From: a bacterium
GTDB lineage: Bacteria; SZUA-79; Acidulodesulfobacterales; Acidulodesulfobacteraceae
Assembly (NCBI GenBank): GCA_027319095.1
Contig: DAHVNW010000006.1
Location: 18,162-67,271, forward strand
DNA length: 49,110 nucleotides
Direction: 5' to 3'
Each line of letters starts with the position of its first letter. The first letter of the stretch is position 1. The notes under the pieces are model-generated. The model had not been told where the DNA came from. It worked only from the letters and a program-made list of their open reading frames with translations, and did not search any database. Shown here piece after piece: positions 45,702-49,110 of the stretch. The translations under genes and the position numbers were made by a program.

Positions 45702-47366
45702 ATGTATACATTAAAAGCAGTACCCCTAGGCGGACTCGGCGAAATAGGCCTCAACATGATGGTATACGAGACCGAAAACGACATTATTATCGTCGATTGC
45801 GGGCTTATGTTTCCCGAAGATTATATGCTAGGCATCGATATGGTAATTCCCGATGCCAGATATCTTTACGGTCAAGATAAGAAGAAAAAAATAAAAGGTA
45901 TCGTCCTTACTCACGGACACGAAGACCACATAGGCGCAATTCCATACATCTTAAGAGAATTTAACATTCCTATTTTCGGCACTCCTTTTACGCTCGGAAT
46001 ATTGGAAGAGAAACTTAAAGAACATGATTTGCCTTTTAAAGTGTCACTTTTTACAGTAAAAACCGGAAACACCATAACGCTTGGCGATTTCGAAATAGAA
46101 TTTATAAGAGTAGCGCATTCGATAATAGACGGTGCAAGCCTTGCCATAAAAACTCCGGTAGGAACGATTATACATACCGGCGATTTTAAACTCGACCAGA
46201 CTCTCGAAAAAAACGCCGTAACCGACATAAACCGTCTTGCCCATTACGGAGATAACGGAGTCTTAGCCCTGTTTTCCGATTCCACCAACATAGAAAAAGA
46301 AGGATTTACAATATCGGAAAACGACATAAAAAAAACGTTCCGAAACATTTTCAGGGATAACGACACGAGAATAATAGTCGCCCTTTTTGCTTCGAATATA
46401 CACAGAATTTCCGAACTTCTTTCCTTAGCCAAAGAATTTGATAAAAAAGTTATATTCAGCGGAAGAAGCCTCATGACATATACGAAAGTCGCAAGGAAAT
46501 TAGGTTACTTGAATATTCCTGAAGATATACTGATAGACGAAGAAACGATTAGCTATTATAAACCCGAAGAGCTTTTGATACTGACTACGGGAACACAAGG
46601 AGAAGCGATGTCCGCGCTTTCCAGAATTTCGGTCGACGACCATAAATACGTAAAAATTAAACCTAATGATCTTGTTTTAATGTCTTCTAAATTTATCCCT
46701 GGAAACGAAAAAGCCATATCTAAAATCATAAACAACCTCTATAAAAGGGGAGCCGAGGTTTACTATGAAAATATTTCCGAAATTCACGTGTCTGGACACG
46801 CAAGCAAAGAAGAACTTAAACTTATGATGAATATAGTTAAGCCTAAATATTTTATTCCGGTCCACGGGGAGTTGAAGCATTTATATCAGCATAAGAAACT
46901 TGCAGTAAATTCCGGTATTCCGCCGTCGGACGTTTTTGTATTGGAAAACGGCGGCAGTTTATTATTTACCAAAGGAGGAGAGTGCCGCAAAGGAGAAAAC
47001 GTTTATTCGGGAAGAATTTTTGTGGACGGCAAAGGAATCGGCGACGTCGGCGCACATACACTTAAAGAACGGGCGCATCTTTCCGAAAACGGAATGATTA
47101 TAGTCCAACTCGTCGTCGATTCTAAGACGTCTGGAATAATATCCGGTCCCGATATCGTTTCGAAGGGATTCGTGTTCGAGGATTATTTTAAGGAATTAAA
47201 CGACGTTCTTCATAAATTAGTAATGAACGTAATAGAAGAAAATCAAAAAAACGAAAACGTAGACTGGATAGAGGTTAAAGACGATATAAGAAAAGCCCTA
47301 AAGAAATATTTAAATAAAAATATAGACAGGCATCCTTTTATTTTTCCCATGATTACCGAGATTTAA
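45702..47366 (+). CDS. rnj: Ribonuclease J
   Basis: About 554 aa, a metallo-beta-lactamase/beta-CASP nuclease with 5'-exo- and endonuclease activity in mRNA decay and rRNA maturation. GGLGEIGLNMMVYE at the N terminus, THGHEDHIGAIPYI (zinc motif 2), HTGDFKLD, SDSTNIEKEGFT, and HVSGHASKEELKLM with PVHGELKHL are all present. ATG 45702 fits the family start; an upstream TTG at 45672 would overlap vapC. RNase J in a Gram-negative suggests a decay system without, or beside, RNase E. Confidence 0.96.
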   Translation: MYTLKAVPLGGLGEIGLNMMVYETENDIIIVDCGLMFPEDYMLGIDMVIPDARYLYGQDKKKKIKGIVLTHGHEDHIGAIPYILREFNIPIFGTPFTLGILEEKLKEHDLPFKVSLFTVKTGNTITLGDFEIEFIRVAHSIIDGASLAIKTPVGTIIHTGDFKLDQTLEKNAVTDINRLAHYGDNGVLALFSDSTNIEKEGFTISENDIKKTFRNIFRDNDTRIIVALFASNIHRISELLSLAKEFDKKVIFSGRSLMTYTKVARKLGYLNIPEDILIDEETISYYKPEELLILTTGTQGEAMSALSRISVDDHKYVKIKPNDLVLMSSKFIPGNEKAISKIINNLYKRGAEVYYENISEIHVSGHASKEELKLMMNIVKPKYFIPVHGELKHLYQHKKLAVNSGIPPSDVFVLENGGSLLFTKGGECRKGENVYSGRIFVDGKGIGDVGAHTLKERAHLSENGMIIVQLVVDSKTSGIISGPDIVSKGFVFEDYFKELNDVLHKLVMNVIEENQKNENVDWIEVKDDIRKALKKYLNKNIDRHPFIFPMITEI

Positions 47367-47381
47367 AAAAATAAAAAATAT

Positions 47382-47417
47382 ATAATATTAAATAAAATTA
47401 ATTTTATTTAATATTAT
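47382..47417. repeat. 36-bp perfect palindrome after rnj
   Basis: Positions 47382-47399 and 47400-47417 are exact reverse complements with no spacer, made only of A and T. It may act as a weak terminator for rnj or an operator for the small peptide gene that follows. Confidence 0.7.
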
Positions 47418-47499
47418 GGTATACTTATAATATTAATAGTTATTTGCAAATAATTATTAAAAGCCATGTGTAAATTTAAATTTAAGGGGGGTGATTTAA

Positions 47500-47562
47500 A
47501 TGGCATGCGCAACCAAAAAATCGACATCTAAAAGCAAACCGGCAAAAACCAAAAGCAAATAA
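47500..47562 (+). CDS. 20-aa Lys/Ser-rich peptide
   Basis: A strong GGGGGGTGA site lies 6 nt before ATG 47500. The frame encodes 20 residues: MACATKK followed by alternating Lys, Ser, Thr, Ala and Pro, with nine Lys and no acidic residues, ending in tandem TAA-TAA. Composition resembles basic tails of nucleic-acid-binding proteins. The ribosome site and double stop argue for translation; function unknown. It lies between a 36-bp palindrome and a 95-bp inverted repeat. Confidence 0.5.
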   Translation: MACATKKSTSKSKPAKTKSK

Positions 47563-47600
47563 TAAGCGATTTTTACTTTCAGCTTTTAGTTTAGCTCTCT

Positions 47601-47695
47601 ATCGGAAAATGCTCTTAAATTAAATAAAAATTTATTCTCCAAATAATCCATAATTAATTATTATTATGAATATATATTTAAGGGCGTTTTCCGAT
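47601..47695. repeat. 95-bp element with 20-bp imperfect inverted repeats
   Basis: Positions 47601-47620 and 47676-47695 are reverse complements with two mismatches; the 55-bp middle is AT-rich. It lies between convergent genes (the 20-aa peptide and the 87-aa protein), so it could be a shared terminator, a small mobile repeat or a structured RNA. Confidence 0.55.
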
Positions 47696-47708
47696 ATTTG
47701 CTTGTTAT

Positions 47709-47972
47709 TTACTCTTTGTCGCTATCGCTATTATTACCGCCGGATTCCCCGCCGGTAGTTTTCGAATGTCTTTCTTTAGTTCTTGCAATTCTATTGTCTA
47801 TTCTTTTAATAAAACCGTTAAATACCCCTTCTATTGCAAAAATTAATTCTTTATTTGCATTTCCTAAATGTTCAACAACTTCTGCCGGAATCCTATCGTA
47901 AATGCTATCGACTATCCTGTGCCTAAATTCAGACCTTTTTTCCCTGAAAGATTTTTCGTCTTTTAAAAGCAT
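47709..47972 (-). CDS. Small helical conserved hypothetical protein
   Basis: An 87-aa charged protein, mostly helical (SFREKRSEFRHRIVDSIYDR, then VVEHLGNANKELIFAIEGVF), with a disordered acidic tail rich in Gly, Ser, Asn and Asp. No signal peptide or membrane helix. Family not recognised. GGAGG lies 5 nt before the ATG. It is on the same strand as the IclR gene but separated from it by 251 bp of AT-rich DNA in which nothing was seen. Confidence 0.65.
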   Translation of the reverse strand: MLLKDEKSFREKRSEFRHRIVDSIYDRIPAEVVEHLGNANKELIFAIEGVFNGFIKRIDNRIARTKERHSKTTGGESGGNNSDSDKE

Positions 47973-48223
47973 TTTAACCTCCGTTACCTAATTATATTAA
48001 GATTATCTATATTATATATTAATACATTAATTAATATATCTGATATAAATTTTGACGTAGATTTAAAATTGAACTTATCAATATAAAATTTATAACTTTT
48101 TATATCTTAATTTAATTATAACGCCGATTGGATTAAAATTCAAATGCCCCTAATATAACTGTTCTGCATATAACTTATAATTTGGGAACTATTTTGATTT
48201 TAATGCTAAGCAGTAAAATATTA

Positions 48224-49048
48224 TCAGGAATAAGTTTTTCCCACCTCGTATCCTAATTTTCGGGAAATAGCATTGCTTGCTTCTATGGTTGATGGAATAA
48301 TTTCGTTTTTAAGTTTTTCAGGCGTCGTTCTAATTACCGGAGCAGAAATAGATATGCCTCCGATTATATGGGTAGTATAGTCTCTTAGGGGGGCGCCTAT
48401 ACAGATAATGCCTTCGTCAAGCTCTTCATTGTCGATAGCATACCCCTGTTTTTTGACTTTTTCCAGCTCCTTAAAAAAAACCGTTCTATCTGTTATAGTG
48501 TTTTTAGTAAAAGAAGCTAATTTTTCCGGTAAAAGTTTTTCGACAGTTTCGACGGTTTCGAAAGCAATTTGGGATTTTCCGATAGCGGTCGCATAAATCG
48601 GCAGCATATTTCCCACTCTCGAAGCGACCTTTAGAACACGGTCTGCTTCAACTATATCGAGATATATAACGTTTTTCCCGCGGATTACTCCAACGTAAGC
48701 TGATTCTTTTAATTTATCGACCAAATCTTTAAGGACGGGTTTAGCTATGCTTAAAAGCCTTAAATGGTGTATAAACGACTGTCCGAGTTCGAGGCTTTTT
48801 AATCCGAGTCGATAATTTTCGTTTGAAGGGTCCTGTTCTATATAACCCATACACTCTAACGTGGCAAGTAGCCTGAAAATCTTGTTTTTATGAAGTTTAA
48901 GGATTTTACTGAGTTCGCTTACGCCTAGTTCGGATTTCTCACCCTTAAAAGCTTCTAATAATTCAAGCGAATTCACGACGGTTTTTATAAGATAATTTGT
49001 TTTATCCTTTTTTTTCCCGACCTGCTCTTTTTTATTTTTTACCTGCAT
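48224..49048 (-). CDS. IclR-family transcriptional regulator
   Basis: About 274 aa. The N-terminal winged helix (NSLELLEAFKGEKSELGVSE, then LHKNKIFRLLATLECMGYIE) is followed by the IclR GAF-like effector domain with ATAIGKSQIAF, GYAIDNEELDEGIICIGAPL and IIGGISISAPV. IclR proteins usually control degradation of carbon compounds; the effector and targets cannot be read here. ATG 49048 is chosen because AAAGGTG lies 6 nt before it; a GTG at 49057 overlaps that site. The end of the window cuts off its upstream region. Confidence 0.93.
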   Translation of the reverse strand: MQVKNKKEQVGKKKDKTNYLIKTVVNSLELLEAFKGEKSELGVSELSKILKLHKNKIFRLLATLECMGYIEQDPSNENYRLGLKSLELGQSFIHHLRLLSIAKPVLKDLVDKLKESAYVGVIRGKNVIYLDIVEADRVLKVASRVGNMLPIYATAIGKSQIAFETVETVEKLLPEKLASFTKNTITDRTVFFKELEKVKKQGYAIDNEELDEGIICIGAPLRDYTTHIIGGISISAPVIRTTPEKLKNEIIPSTIEASNAISRKLGYEVGKTYS

Positions 49049-49110
49049 ATTTTTCACCTTTTATTTTCATTTTATTTAATTTTACATAAATAAAAATTAA
49101 AATGCAATTT

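Noticed and set aside
47698-47901. 67-aa plus-strand frame opposite the 87-aa protein
   Set aside because: Antisense shadow of the minus-strand gene that has a good GGAGG site; Leu/Ser-rich composition typical of a shadow.

Overview
The window is an AT-rich bacterial chromosome segment from a Gram-negative organism. It carries ADP-heptose epimerase (LPS core), LolA, PlsC and a PilV/PilW/PilX-type prepilin set. Gene content (FtsK next to LolA, a sigma-54 site ahead of glnB-glnA, RNase J, VIT1/CCC1 and Nramp metal transporters, metal-sensing regulators, TauE/SafE and CcdA) would fit a Deltaproteobacteria/Desulfobacterota-like organism in a metal- or sulfur-rich setting. The taxonomic guess is inference only. 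No rRNA, tRNA, CRISPR array, prophage or intact insertion sequence was recognised.

Layout. 1-9.8 kb is a patchwork of small stress, redox and metal genes: a deleted LMW-phosphatase/arsenate-reductase-like relic, hemerythrin, a stand-alone lipoyl H-protein with a thioredoxin-like partner, Fur, endonuclease IV, YjbQ, ArsR, a frameshifted three-cysteine MerR, HxlR divergent from CDGSH and DoxX genes, a SHOCT protein and an alcohol dehydrogenase. 9.8-17 kb holds an Nramp-family transporter behind a Fur-box-like palindrome, a 113-bp MITE-like element, a parS site, oxidoreductases, a tandem-repeat patch, a PqqD-like protein followed by an unlisted 34-aa RiPP-precursor-like peptide, bacterioferritin, an aldo-keto reductase, and a DUF2784 gene plus its decayed partial copy. 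17-36.6 kb is housekeeping core: hldD, a copper-chaperone-like gene, rsmG, gltX, a VIT1-like transporter, purU, parS-parA-parB, the F1 part of ATP synthase with two b-type subunits, serS, ftsK, lolA, yajQ, glnB and glnA. The rsmG/parAB/parS group suggests that the replication origin is not far away.

36.7-49.1 kb contains a TauE/SafE transporter with a small Cys protein and DUF5714, convergent ccdA, ssb, a minor prepilin operon, plsC, vapBC, RNase J, a 20-aa Lys-rich peptide gene, a 95-bp inverted-repeat element and an IclR regulator.

The most unusual items are: the PqqD-peptide pair without an adjacent maturase; glutamine synthetase with Phe at the adenylylation Tyr position although PII keeps Tyr51; the H-protein carrying a C-terminal CxxC beside a CxxC thioredoxin; the symmetric divergent promoter whose two -35 boxes lie in an exact 19-bp inverted repeat; the two parS sites 10 kb apart; and several recent-looking gene lesions (a MerR frameshift in G5, an in-frame stop in a 72-codon gene, a deleted phosphatase gene).
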